DNA of 64,000 bases from an uncultured Sphingomonadaceae bacterium (GCA_947497085.1 CANMFE010000002.1:186001-250000), one strand, 5' to 3'; counted from the stretch's first letter, positions 7,997 to 16,488 are shown. A program made the numbers and translations. The notes: a model not told the origin generated them from the sequence alone.

Positions 7997-9424
7997 TCAT
8001 CGCAGCGTCCTTATCGTGCGCACCGCACCGCCCAATGCGCGGCGGAAGCGGCGTGGTTCAAAGCTGTTGGGCTCGCCCACCTCGGCATAGGCATTGTTGA
8101 TCTGCACGCGCAGCCCATTGGCCGCGCTTTCACTCACCGCACCCTGATTGACCAGCGCACCCAGCAGCGTATCGATCGCCATGACCGACTGCACCGCGCC
8201 TTCATAATCGGTGAAACGCGGGCTGATCGCCTCGCTGGCAATCGTTTCCATGATGGTGAATGTCTGCGCGCGTGAAAAGCCGCCACGCGAAAACGCATCT
8301 GCCAGCTTCATCGCTGTCTGGCGCAGCCGCTGCGCCGCCTGTACCGCTGCTGGCCGCCCTTCCGTCATGGCGGCGTGGAAAGCGCGTGAGCGTGCGTCAA
8401 ATTCCTTTGCCAGCCCCGGTACCATCACCCGCGCCGCCGCCGACAGCATAATCATATTCTCGTCATTATAGGGCGGCATGCCTGCAGGGATTGGCCGCGC
8501 GGGATTATTCAGTTTTTGCGGCCGGGCATCCGCACCATCATAGATGCGGCGGTGACAGCTATGGCAATCATAGAAATAAAATTCGGGGAACAGTCCGTCC
8601 GTGCCAAGACCGGGCTTACTGAACAACGAAAGCGAGCGTTCGAGCGCCATCGCCTGCCCCACGGCCCAGAATTGCAACGAATTGGTGCGGCCCTTGCGCG
8701 CTATATAATCCGCATCCTCGTCATGATGTTGTTGCAACGCGGAAAACAGGTCCATCTCAAACGAAATGCGCGGATGCCCTGCCGCCATGATGCGGTGATC
8801 CACGAACTGCCCCTCATCCGCGCTACCGAAATGGCAGTCGAGACAGACATTCGCGCGCGCCTTCGGATTCTCAAGCGGGGTCAAACCCTGCGCCACATTG
8901 CGGGCATGTGTCACACCCACGGCATAGTGGCTCGACAGCCAGCTGGATGCTGGGCCATGACAGGCTTCACAGCCAACACCGTCATCGACCTGAAACCGCG
9001 GCCCTTTGGAAAAGGCGGGCGTGGTATGACAGCCCAGGCACATCTGCGCGGAAGCCGGGTCACCAATGCCCAGTTTTTTGGCAATAGCGATACTGCGTGG
9101 TTCGCGCAGTACGCGAAATGCCCGGCTATGTGCGCCGCCCGGCGTGGATTCCTCCTGCCAGCGCAGCAATTCATCCTGCCGCACAATTTCGCCATCAGCT
9201 TCATTGCGGCCATGACAGGTGGAACCCGCACAGGTTGCAACGCCCAGGAACTGGCCTTGCGGCGTGTCTTCGGCTGTGGCAGCTTCGACAGGTGCGGCAA
9301 ATTGGCTGGCAGCAAGAGCGAAAAATGCGAACGACAGGCAGAGCAGACTTGCCAGCAAAGCTGAACTATTGCGCCTGACCCAGTTCTGCCCGTGCGTCAT
9401 CGATACCATTTTATCTTTCTGCAT
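7997..9424 (-). CDS. c554-like multiheme cytochrome c
   Basis: This 475-residue protein has a long signal region (hydrophobic LLASLLCLSFAFFALAA, cleavage expected near VEA-AT). It carries four CXXCH motifs (CLGCH, CEACH, CLDCH, CHSCH) plus one CX4CH motif (CAGSTCH) at the N-terminus of the mature part, so up to five hemes. Phrases such as FLGVATCAGSTCHG and VGCEACHGPASSW resemble the cytochrome c554/c-prime group. The C-terminal 150 residues are helical and heme-free. ATG at 9424 is chosen for the GGAGAG ribosome binding site three bases upstream; an ATG at 9460 lacks one. First gene of the heme-rich operon; the region upstream contains a CRP-like palindrome. Probably a periplasmic electron carrier feeding the downstream barrel/cytochrome pair; the redox partner is not known. 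Confidence 0.85.
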   Translation of the reverse strand: MQKDKMVSMTHGQNWVRRNSSALLASLLCLSFAFFALAASQFAAPVEAATAEDTPQGQFLGVATCAGSTCHGRNEADGEIVRQDELLRWQEESTPGGAHSRAFRVLREPRSIAIAKKLGIGDPASAQMCLGCHTTPAFSKGPRFQVDDGVGCEACHGPASSWLSSHYAVGVTHARNVAQGLTPLENPKARANVCLDCHFGSADEGQFVDHRIMAAGHPRISFEMDLFSALQQHHDEDADYIARKGRTNSLQFWAVGQAMALERSLSLFSKPGLGTDGLFPEFYFYDCHSCHRRIYDGADARPQKLNNPARPIPAGMPPYNDENMIMLSAAARVMVPGLAKEFDARSRAFHAAMTEGRPAAVQAAQRLRQTAMKLADAFSRGGFSRAQTFTIMETIASEAISPRFTDYEGAVQSVMAIDTLLGALVNQGAVSESAANGLRVQINNAYAEVGEPNSFEPRRFRRALGGAVRTIRTLR

Positions 9425-9500
9425 CGCCTCTCCGCCTTTCACGACATGCCCTAACAGCATGCCCAGCCGATTTATTGTAACGATGCGACCCCGCCTCTTA

Positions 9501-9516
9501 TGTGAGTCTTATCACC
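9501..9516. promoter_or_regulatory. CRP/FNR-like palindrome between divergent genes
   Basis: TGTGA-GTCTTA-TCACC matches the CRP half-site pair TGTGA-N6-TCACA except for the last base. It lies 77 bases upstream of the cytochrome gene start (9424) and 206 bases upstream of the Popeye-like gene start (9722). A CRP/FNR-family regulator acting on the cytochrome operon is inferred; no binding data. Confidence 0.4.
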
Positions 9517-9721
9517 CTATCGCTCCCATGTTTCAAGGTAAGATAGTGCGATTTCGCCAATTTTTGTTACCTTATGTGACATTTTCTAGCGTATATTTGT
9601 CCGTATCCATCACATCCTTGCCACGCAGCCAGGCCGTATTTGCATGATTTGTGCTACAAGGATGCCGAAAAATTAAGACTCGTACGCGCGACATGCGTGT
9701 CTGTTCAGGGGGAATTGCACT

Positions 9722-10399
9722 ATGTTCACCGATATATCCTTTGCAGGCGGCGGCTGGATCGGCCAGCTGGCATTATTGCTTCTGCTCGCCGCCATGCTGG
9801 TCAAACCGGCTTTGAAAATGCGTATATTGGTGATGTTATCCGGCCTGACTGGCGCAGTATTCGCCGCATTCTGGCTAGGTGACTATATATTGGCTGCATG
9901 GCAGCTGGCACTGGCACTGATATGCGGAGTCATGGTTCTGGTCTATTTCCTGCAGCAGAGCAAAGTCAGTTTCACAAGCGAGGAGGAAAGCCTGCGGACT
10001 GCTTTCCTTGGCAATGTGCCGCGTTCATCAGCCCGCCACCTGATCGACCAGGGCAACTGGATTGATGGCCGGAAAGGCGAAGTGCTGATCCGTGAAAATG
10101 AAGCCACCACCCATTTATTCTATATGGAAAGTGGAAGCGCAGCAGTCGGATTCGATGGCAAACCGGTCGGGACATGCGGGCCCGGCGACCTTGTTGGCGA
10201 CGCCACCGCACTGAGCGGGGAACCTGCCAGCGCTACGGTTACCCTGAATGCAGACAGCCGGATGTGGTGTATCGCCGCGCCGGAACTTCGTGCTTATGTG
10301 AAACTGCATGACGATGTCCGCCCGGCCATCGAACGGCATATCAACGCGGCGTTGCAGCACAAGCTGAAAGCGGTGAACGAAAAAGTGGCGGGTGGATGA
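9722..10399 (+). CDS. Popeye-like membrane protein with cyclic-nucleotide-binding fold
   Basis: The 225-residue product has three hydrophobic helices in the first 80 residues (about 13-30, 33-50 and 55-77). A cytoplasmic domain follows that reads like a CAP_ED/Popeye beta-roll: KGEVLIRENEATTHLFYMES, a Gly-Pro-Gly-Asp turn, then LSGEPASATVTLNADSRMWC. The last block resembles the Popeye-domain phosphate-binding region and the strand after it, and the three-helix-plus-roll arrangement is that of animal POPDC proteins and their bacterial relatives. The Arg-containing cassette of classical CRP (RxxS/T) is absent. No helix-turn-helix is seen, so it is a membrane cNMP effector rather than a transcription factor. 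The ribosome binding site is AGGGGGA. It is divergent from the heme-rich operon. Ligand binding is inferred from fold only. Confidence 0.7.
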   Translation: MFTDISFAGGGWIGQLALLLLLAAMLVKPALKMRILVMLSGLTGAVFAAFWLGDYILAAWQLALALICGVMVLVYFLQQSKVSFTSEEESLRTAFLGNVPRSSARHLIDQGNWIDGRKGEVLIRENEATTHLFYMESGSAAVGFDGKPVGTCGPGDLVGDATALSGEPASATVTLNADSRMWCIAAPELRAYVKLHDDVRPAIERHINAALQHKLKAVNEKVAGG

Positions 10400-10504
10400 T
10401 GTCCCCTGCAACATAGCTTTCAGGACCAGTGCGGGATGAATATATCGTGCCGCCCTGAGCTACCTTGGGCATTTAATATTATGCATAACACGAGGAGATA
10501 ACTC

Positions 10505-10638
10505 GTCATTCCCGCGAAAGCGGGAATCCAACTCCTGACCTTGCATTTACCTGAAACGGCCGGACCTGGACCCCGGATCCCCCGCCTACGCGAGGGCAGG
10601 CAAGTCCGGGGTGCCGCAGCTTCTGGTCGCAATGACAA
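10505..10638. repeat. Composite dispersed repeat with perfect hairpins
   Basis: The element begins GTCATTCCCGCGAAAGCGGG, containing the hairpin ATTCCCGC-GAAA-GCGGGAAT (10508-10527). It continues with a second imperfect stem around GGACCCCGGATCCCCCGCC / GGCAAGTCCGGGGT and ends with TCGCAATGAC. It fills the space between the Popeye-like gene and the convergent aldehyde dehydrogenase gene. Apart from this element nothing else is seen in 10400-10640; the stems could serve as a terminator for either gene. Confidence 0.75.
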
Positions 10639-10640
10639 AC

Positions 10641-12074
10641 TCAGGTTCGCCGGATCACCAGGTTACGGATTTCAGTCATATCTTCCATCGCGAACCTTAT
10701 GCCTTCACGGCCCAATCCGGAATCCTTGACCCCGCCATAGGGCATATTGTCGACGCGGTAACTGGGCACGTCATTGATGACGATACCGCCCACATCCAGC
10801 TGATCCCAGGCATCAAGCGTCTTGAAAAGATCGCGGGTGAAAATGCCCGCCTGCAAACCGAATTTGCTGTCATTCACTTCTTTGAGCGCCGCGTCAAAAT
10901 CGCTGAATTTCGATAGTATCGCAAGCGGCCCGAATGCTTCTTCGCGCACAGCATCGGCATTTTCATCCACATTTTCCAGCAACGTGGCTTCGAGCATATT
11001 CCCCTCGCGCTTACCGCCACACAGCAATGTCGCGCCGCCAGAGACAGCATCCTGAATCCAGCCATCGAGCCGCGATGCCTCGCCTTCCGAAATCATCGGG
11101 CCGATAAACGTCTCCGGATCTTTGGGGTCACCCGCAACTAACGACTTCGTCTTGGCAACCAGCATCTCCCTGAAGCGGTCATACACGCTTTCGTGAATGA
11201 TGATCCGCTGCACCCCGATACAACTTTGCCCCGACTGATAAAACGCACCGAAAATTACGCGCTCCAGCGCATCATCCAGATCGGCATCATGGTCGACAAT
11301 GCACGCCGCATTGCCGCCCAGTTCCAGGATCACCGGCTTCTTGCCCGCCTTGGCTTTCAATGCCCAGCCTACACCGGGAGAACCTGTAAAGCTGAGCAGC
11401 TTGAGCCGGTCATCCTCGGTAAACAGGTCTGCGCCGTCACGGCTTGCGGGCAGGATGGAAAACGCACCTTTGGGCAGGTTCGTTTCCGCCAGCACCTCGC
11501 CCATGATGATCGCGCCCAGCGGCGTCTTGCTTGCCGGTTTCATGACAAACGGACAGCCCACTGCGATGGCCGGCGCAATTTTATGTGCGGCGAGATTGAG
11601 CGGAAAATTAAAGGGTGAGATAAAGCTGCACGGGCCGATCGGCACACGTTTCCACATGCCTTGATAGCCTTTGGCACGCTCCGATATGTCGAGCGGCTGA
11701 ACCTCACCGTAATTGCGCACCGATTCCTCTGCCGCAATACGGAATGTGTCGATCAGCCGCGTGACTTCGCCCTCACTGTCCTTGATCGGCTTGCCCGCCT
11801 CTACACACAATGCATAGGCCAGTTCGTCAAAACGTTCGCGGAAACGCGATACGCAATGGTCGAGCACCGCCTGCCGTTCATAACTCGCCATCCGTGCCAT
11901 CGGTTCAGCCGCCTCGACTGCGCCTGCAATCGCAGCATCGATAATATCGGGCGTCGCCAGAGCGGTGCGAAACGCAACTTCGTTCGTGAACTTGTCGGTC
12001 ACTTCCAGATCGGTATTGGGCTGCTGTGCCTCGTTATTCAGGTAAAGCGGATAAACGTCTTTGAGTGTGGCCAT
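10641..12074 (-). CDS. NAD(P)-dependent aldehyde dehydrogenase
   Basis: This 477-residue enzyme belongs to the ALDH superfamily and oxidises an aldehyde to an acid. Visible motifs are the cofactor-site stretch SPFNFPLNLAAHK and KPASKTPLGA, the catalytic Glu in ELGGNA (about residue 250), and the nucleophile Cys in GQSCIGVQR (residue 285). The EEAFGPLAILSKF and YGGVKDSGLGREG signatures follow. The length is normal. ATG at 12074 is chosen because the family N-terminus (about 20 residues before the first conserved strand) fits; the upstream in-frame extension is translated repeat sequence. It follows the ThDP enzyme gene on the same strand, separated by a palindromic element. The relatives I recognise act on lactaldehyde, glyceraldehyde-3-phosphate or semialdehydes; the substrate cannot be told from sequence. 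Confidence 0.9.
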   Translation of the reverse strand: MATLKDVYPLYLNNEAQQPNTDLEVTDKFTNEVAFRTALATPDIIDAAIAGAVEAAEPMARMASYERQAVLDHCVSRFRERFDELAYALCVEAGKPIKDSEGEVTRLIDTFRIAAEESVRNYGEVQPLDISERAKGYQGMWKRVPIGPCSFISPFNFPLNLAAHKIAPAIAVGCPFVMKPASKTPLGAIIMGEVLAETNLPKGAFSILPASRDGADLFTEDDRLKLLSFTGSPGVGWALKAKAGKKPVILELGGNAACIVDHDADLDDALERVIFGAFYQSGQSCIGVQRIIIHESVYDRFREMLVAKTKSLVAGDPKDPETFIGPMISEGEASRLDGWIQDAVSGGATLLCGGKREGNMLEATLLENVDENADAVREEAFGPLAILSKFSDFDAALKEVNDSKFGLQAGIFTRDLFKTLDAWDQLDVGGIVINDVPSYRVDNMPYGGVKDSGLGREGIRFAMEDMTEIRNLVIRRT

Positions 12075-12089
12075 CGGTTTCTCACTTTC

Positions 12090-12210
12090 GCCCCTCTTCT
12101 TTAGAGGAGGGGAAGGGGGTGGTGGCGATATTCGGTAGAATATCGTTCGCGTAGCGAATGATGGAGCAGGACATTTCCCCACCCCAGCCCCTCCCCTGAA
12201 GAAGAGGGGC
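12090..12210. repeat. Long imperfect inverted repeat between two metabolic genes
   Basis: The ends are GCCCCTCTTCTTTAGAGGAG (from 12090) and the complementary CTCCCCTGAAGAAGAGGGGC (12191-12210). Between them are two smaller hairpins, GATATTC-GGTA-GAATATC and TTCGC-GTA-GCGAA. The element occupies the whole gap between the ALS-type gene (stop 12223) and the aldehyde dehydrogenase gene (start 12074), so it would be transcribed in the intercistronic region and may attenuate downstream expression or protect RNA ends. Confidence 0.8.
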
Positions 12211-12222
12211 TTAATAAGAACG

Positions 12223-13869
12223 CTATACCTTCGCGCTCAGTTCCTGAATCTCATGATTAAGTATCCGGTCATTATCCGAATAATCAACCGCGCAGTCGAT
12301 CAGATGCACGCCATCGGTGCCAAGGCAGTGATCGATTATTTTCTGCAGGTCTTCGGCGCTTTCAACGCGGTGACCATTTGCACCATAGCTTTCGGCATAT
12401 TTCACAAAATCAGGATTGTCATAGGTCAGGCCCCAATCCTTGAAGCCCATATTGGCCTGTTTCCAGCGGATCATGCCATAACTATTATCATTCAGGATCA
12501 GCACGGTAAGGTTAAGGCCGAGCCGAACGGCGGTCTCCATCTCCTGGCTGTTCATCATAAAGCCGCCATCGCCGCAAATCGCCATCACCTTGCGATCGGG
12601 ATAGAGCATCGCCGACATCATCGCCGAGGGAAGCCCCGCGCCCATGGTGGCAAGCGCATTGTCGAGCAGCACGGTGTTCGCCATCTGCGCATTGTAATTG
12701 CGCGCGAACCAGATTTTATAAACGCCGTTGTCGAGCGCGATAATACCGTTGCCGGGCATCGCCTCACGTATCGTTTTCACCAGATGCGGCGGGTAAATGG
12801 GGAAGCGCGTGTCATCTTCCATTGTCGCCGTATGCGCCATTTCCGCCTCGCGCGCTTTCAGCATGCGCGCAAAGTCCCAATCAGACGATGGCACAATGTC
12901 TTCCTTCATCTGCCAGATCGCATTGGCGATATCGCCAATCACCTCGACCTGCGGGAAATAGACCGGATCCACCTCTGCGCTGTTCATGGACACATGCACC
13001 ACTTCAGTACCGCCATCATGCATGAAGAAAGGCGGCTTTTCGATCACGTCATGGCCGATATTGACGATCAGGTCGGCGCTTTCGATCGCGGCGTGGACAA
13101 AATCACCCGCTGACAGCGCGGCGCAGCCCATGAATTTCGGGTTATTCTCATCCACCACACCCTTGCCCAGCTGGGTTGTCACAAAAGGTATGCCGGTTTT
13201 GTCAATAAACTGGCTCAGCATCCGCCCCGTCATGGTGCGGTTGGCGCCGCCACCAATCACGAGAATGGGTGATTTGGCTTCTTCCAGCTTTTTCACCGCC
13301 GCACGTACCGCTTTCGCCTCCGCAGTCGGACGGCGTGAAATGCTGGGTTTTATCGGCGCACTATCCGTATCCTCATCGGCAATATCCTCGGGCAGCTCCA
13401 GATGCACTGCACCCGGCTTTTCTTCCTCAGCGAGCCGGATGGCTTCGCGCACACGGCTCGGAATATTATCGGCTGACGTAAGCTGCTGCGTGAATTTGGT
13501 AATCGGCCCCATCATGTCGACTACATCGAGTATCTGGAACCGGCCCTGTTTCGATTTCTTGATCGGTTTCTGGCCAGTAATCATCATCATCGGCATACCG
13601 CCCAGCTGTGCATAGGCACCCGCCGTCACCAGATTGGTCGCGCCGGGACCAAGCGTTGCGAGGCACACGCCCGTCTTGCCGGTATGCCGGCCATAGGTTG
13701 CGGCCATAAAGCCCGCACCCTGCTCATGCCGCGTCAGGATCAATTCTATCTTGTCCGAACGTGACAGACTGTCGAGAAAATCGAGATTTTCTTCGCCCGG
13801 CACACCGAAAACATATTCGATACCCTCTTCCTCAAGGCACTGGATAAATACGTCGGATGCTTTGGTCAT
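12223..13869 (-). CDS. Acetolactate-synthase-type thiamine diphosphate enzyme
   Basis: This 548-residue protein has the three-domain layout of ThDP-dependent enzymes. An N-terminal PYR domain carries the catalytic Glu (TRHEQGAGFMA, about residue 50) and GPGATNLVTAG; a central domain follows; the C-terminal PP domain has the ThDP motif GDGGFMMNSQEM...ILNDNSYGMI. It reads like the large subunit of acetolactate synthase of the single-subunit catabolic group (two pyruvate to acetolactate plus CO2); no small regulatory subunit gene is adjacent. The start ATG at 13869 is preceded by GGGGAG; the longer in-frame extension to 14004 lacks family similarity. The neighbouring aldehyde dehydrogenase suggests a joint pathway. 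Other decarboxylase-like activities of the superfamily are not excluded. Confidence 0.85.
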   Translation of the reverse strand: MTKASDVFIQCLEEEGIEYVFGVPGEENLDFLDSLSRSDKIELILTRHEQGAGFMAATYGRHTGKTGVCLATLGPGATNLVTAGAYAQLGGMPMMMITGQKPIKKSKQGRFQILDVVDMMGPITKFTQQLTSADNIPSRVREAIRLAEEEKPGAVHLELPEDIADEDTDSAPIKPSISRRPTAEAKAVRAAVKKLEEAKSPILVIGGGANRTMTGRMLSQFIDKTGIPFVTTQLGKGVVDENNPKFMGCAALSAGDFVHAAIESADLIVNIGHDVIEKPPFFMHDGGTEVVHVSMNSAEVDPVYFPQVEVIGDIANAIWQMKEDIVPSSDWDFARMLKAREAEMAHTATMEDDTRFPIYPPHLVKTIREAMPGNGIIALDNGVYKIWFARNYNAQMANTVLLDNALATMGAGLPSAMMSAMLYPDRKVMAICGDGGFMMNSQEMETAVRLGLNLTVLILNDNSYGMIRWKQANMGFKDWGLTYDNPDFVKYAESYGANGHRVESAEDLQKIIDHCLGTDGVHLIDCAVDYSDNDRILNHEIQELSAKV

Positions 13870-14061
13870 GTCATGCGTCTCCCCTGGGATGTCTCCTTGG
13901 TCAGGAGCCATCCGGTTAATCTGTGCAACTACGACCCGCCACGGGAATTGTTTCGAAGGAGTCTGCCCCTTATTCCGATGCCCCCGCTTATGCGTTACAG
14001 GCATAGGCGAATTTTACATTTGAGTCACGGGTGCAGAATAGTTTTCAGCGTGGTGGGCACG

Positions 14062-14075
14062 GTGACACATGTCAC
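14062..14075. promoter_or_regulatory. Near-perfect palindrome upstream of the ThDP enzyme gene
   Basis: GTGACA-CA-TGTCAC has six-base perfect arms. It lies 193 bases upstream of the ThDP enzyme start and 12 bases beyond the stop of the D-2-hydroxyacid dehydrogenase gene. Such a compact dyad is typical of a dimeric regulator site; it has no T-run, so a terminator is unlikely. The rest of 13870-14086 holds no gene that I can support. Confidence 0.35.
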
Positions 14076-14086
14076 ATCGTGGTGAT

Positions 14087-15031
14087 TCAGTAACCTAGCG
14101 ACAGGTCCACCCTATTGGTGAGCGGTTCTTCATTTACCCATGCCTGCGCATTTTTGATAAACAGCTCCGCCGAACGCGCAAACATTTTTGATTGCGCGCG
14201 GCCCGACAGGTGCATGCTAAGCTGCACATTGGGCAGCGTCCATAAAACATGGCTCGCAGGCAGTGGCTCGGGTGTCACCACATCCAGAAACGCGCCCGCA
14301 ATTGCCTTGTCCTGCAGCGCTGATACCAAGGCATCCTGATCGACACAGGAACCGCGCGCGATATTGACAAGGAACGCCTCCTTCTTCATCGCCGCGAGCT
14401 CATCCGCGCCGAACATCGCTTCGGTTTCAGCGGTCGCAGGCATGGCGAGGACGATCCAGTCAAATTCACCAATACGTGCCTGCCAGTCATCCGCACCGAT
14501 AATGCCTTCATGGGGCCGTGCGGTGCGGGCCACGCCTGTCACCTCGACACCGAAGCCTTCCAGCCTTTGCCCAATGGCGCGGCCAATCGCACCATAACCG
14601 ATAACCAGCGCCTTTGTTTCATACAGCTCGACCACGCCGGGGGAAGCCTGTAGCCATTCCGCTTTGTCGGCAGAACGCAACACATCGGCATAGCCTTTGG
14701 CAAGGCTGAGCATACCGAGCACGGCATATTCGGCGACAGCAATGGTGTTGATACCGACGCCATTGGTCACCACCGTGCCCTGCGCCGCAAGCTGTTCGAC
14801 CGGAAAATGGTCCAGCCCGGCATAGATGGTCGAAAGCCATTTCAGCTTTGTCCCTGCCGCGACCACGTCACGCATCGCGGAGGGGTCATTCAGGTCGACC
14901 CAGGCAATATCGGCATCGGCAATTTCCGCTTTTGCCTCGTCCGCTGACATAAACCAGTGCGCATCAATACCGGCGGGCAAATGCTGTTCAATAAGCGGAC
15001 GCACCATGGCGGATAAAACGGCCTTGCTCAT
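14087..15031 (-). CDS. D-2-hydroxyacid dehydrogenase family NAD(P) oxidoreductase
   Basis: This 314-residue protein has the two-domain D-2-hydroxyacid dehydrogenase plan. The nucleotide-binding motif is GYGAIGRAIGQRL (about residue 147). The catalytic Arg is in NIARGSCVDQDAL, the Glu in VTPEPLPASHVLW, and the His in QLSMHLSGRAQ. The family reduces 2-keto acids to D-2-hydroxy acids or the reverse, and the exact substrate is not readable here. ATG at 15031 overlaps the cysS stop by four bases (ATGA), so translation is coupled to cysS; this odd partnership of a metabolic enzyme with a tRNA ligase is noted. Length and motifs are complete. Confidence 0.88.
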   Translation of the reverse strand: MSKAVLSAMVRPLIEQHLPAGIDAHWFMSADEAKAEIADADIAWVDLNDPSAMRDVVAAGTKLKWLSTIYAGLDHFPVEQLAAQGTVVTNGVGINTIAVAEYAVLGMLSLAKGYADVLRSADKAEWLQASPGVVELYETKALVIGYGAIGRAIGQRLEGFGVEVTGVARTARPHEGIIGADDWQARIGEFDWIVLAMPATAETEAMFGADELAAMKKEAFLVNIARGSCVDQDALVSALQDKAIAGAFLDVVTPEPLPASHVLWTLPNVQLSMHLSGRAQSKMFARSAELFIKNAQAWVNEEPLTNRVDLSLGY

Positions 15032-16488
15032 ATCGATAATTTCCAATCCCAGCCCAGCGGGTCGCCATCCATCACCTCGATACCCTGCGCGGAGAGGCTG
15101 TCGCGGATTTCGTCAGAGCGGGCAAAGTCCTTGGCCACCCGCGCCTGTTTGCGGGCCGCGAGTTGAGTTTCGATATCTGCTTCGGACAGGGCAGCGTCTT
15201 TGGGGCGAACACGCAAATCTGCACGCTGTAATTTCGCAAGGTCCAAGCCCAAAACGGCATCCATTTTCAGCAGCGCCGCCATTTTCTGCGCCGCGTCGAT
15301 TTTCTTGAGACCAAGCAATTCCTCAAACACGGTAAGCGCCTTGCTGCTATTGAGGTCATCGGACAGGGCCGTATCAAAATCCTGCAGGAACGCAGTAATT
15401 TTGGGATGATGGATAGCCATGTCGGCATCAAAACTATCATCCAACCGGGCACGCAGCGTTTCCATTCCCATCACCATCCGTTTGAGCCGCGTAAATGCCG
15501 CGGTCAGATTGTCCCATGAAAACTCCAGCTCACTGCGGTAATGCGCCTGCAGGCACATCAGACGATAGGCCAGTGGGTGGAAGCCCTTGTCGATGAGCAA
15601 CTGCACACGCAGGAATTCACCTGCCGACTTGCTCATCTTGCCTTCCCGGTCGATCAGAAAATTATTATGCATCCAAAAACGCGCACCGCTATGGTCGGAG
15701 CATGTATGGGCCTGATTCTGCGCGATTTCGTTCGGGTGATGGATTTCACGGTGGTCGATGCCGCCGGTATGGATATCGAACGGAAAGCCGAGCAGCGCCT
15801 CGCTCATCACGCTGCATTCCAGATGCCAGCCGGGGGCACCACGCCCCCATGGGCTATCCCACTCCATCTGCCTGCTCTCACCTTCAGGTGTCTTGCGCCA
15901 GATGGCAAAATCGGCGGCATTACGTTTGCCCTCAACCGTGTCGATCCGGCCCTCTCCATCATCGGTCACCGCGCGGGCAAGCCGCCCATAATCGGCCACG
16001 GTCGACACATCGAAATAGAGACCGCTCTCCAGCTCATAGCAATGCTTGTCCGCTATGCCCTTTGCATAGGCGATCATCTGTTCGACATAATCGGTGGCAA
16101 TCGACCAGTGCGCGGGCTGGCGGATGTTCAGCGCCTTTACGTCATCCCAGTACGCCTGCGTATAATGCCGCGCGATGTCCCAGATGGATTGGGCCTTTTC
16201 CGCCGCCATTTTCTCCATCTTGTCCTCGCCCGCATCGGCATCATCGGTCAGGTGCCCGACATCGGTAATATTGATGACATGGGTAAGTTTATATCCCTTG
16301 AATGACAAAGTCCGGCCCAGTGTGTCGGCAAACACATAGGCACGCATATTGCCGATATGCGGATAATTATACACGGTCGGCCCGCACGTATAGACACGCG
16401 CTTCACCGGGATGCACAGGCTCGAAAACCTCCTGGGCTCGGGTCAGGCTGTTATAGAGTGTGAGCGGGATATCGTTGGGCTGTGACAT
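15028..16488 (-). CDS. cysS: Cysteine-tRNA ligase
   Basis: This 486-residue class I tRNA synthetase charges tRNA-Cys in the cytoplasm. The HIGH-type motif is YPHIGNMR (about residue 40) preceded by the zinc Cys in YTCGPTVYN. Further zinc-site residues lie in HLECSVM and in the GGIDHREIHHPNE block, and the KMSKS loop is KMSKSAGEF (about residue 285). The C-terminal helical domain and the closing EVMDGDPLGWDWK-type end are typical. The start ATG follows the TpsA stop by 51 bases on the same strand; no clear terminator separates them, so read-through from the adhesin operon is possible. Confidence 0.97.
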   Translation of the reverse strand: MSQPNDIPLTLYNSLTRAQEVFEPVHPGEARVYTCGPTVYNYPHIGNMRAYVFADTLGRTLSFKGYKLTHVINITDVGHLTDDADAGEDKMEKMAAEKAQSIWDIARHYTQAYWDDVKALNIRQPAHWSIATDYVEQMIAYAKGIADKHCYELESGLYFDVSTVADYGRLARAVTDDGEGRIDTVEGKRNAADFAIWRKTPEGESRQMEWDSPWGRGAPGWHLECSVMSEALLGFPFDIHTGGIDHREIHHPNEIAQNQAHTCSDHSGARFWMHNNFLIDREGKMSKSAGEFLRVQLLIDKGFHPLAYRLMCLQAHYRSELEFSWDNLTAAFTRLKRMVMGMETLRARLDDSFDADMAIHHPKITAFLQDFDTALSDDLNSSKALTVFEELLGLKKIDAAQKMAALLKMDAVLGLDLAKLQRADLRVRPKDAALSEADIETQLAARKQARVAKDFARSDEIRDSLSAQGIEVMDGDPLGWDWKLSI

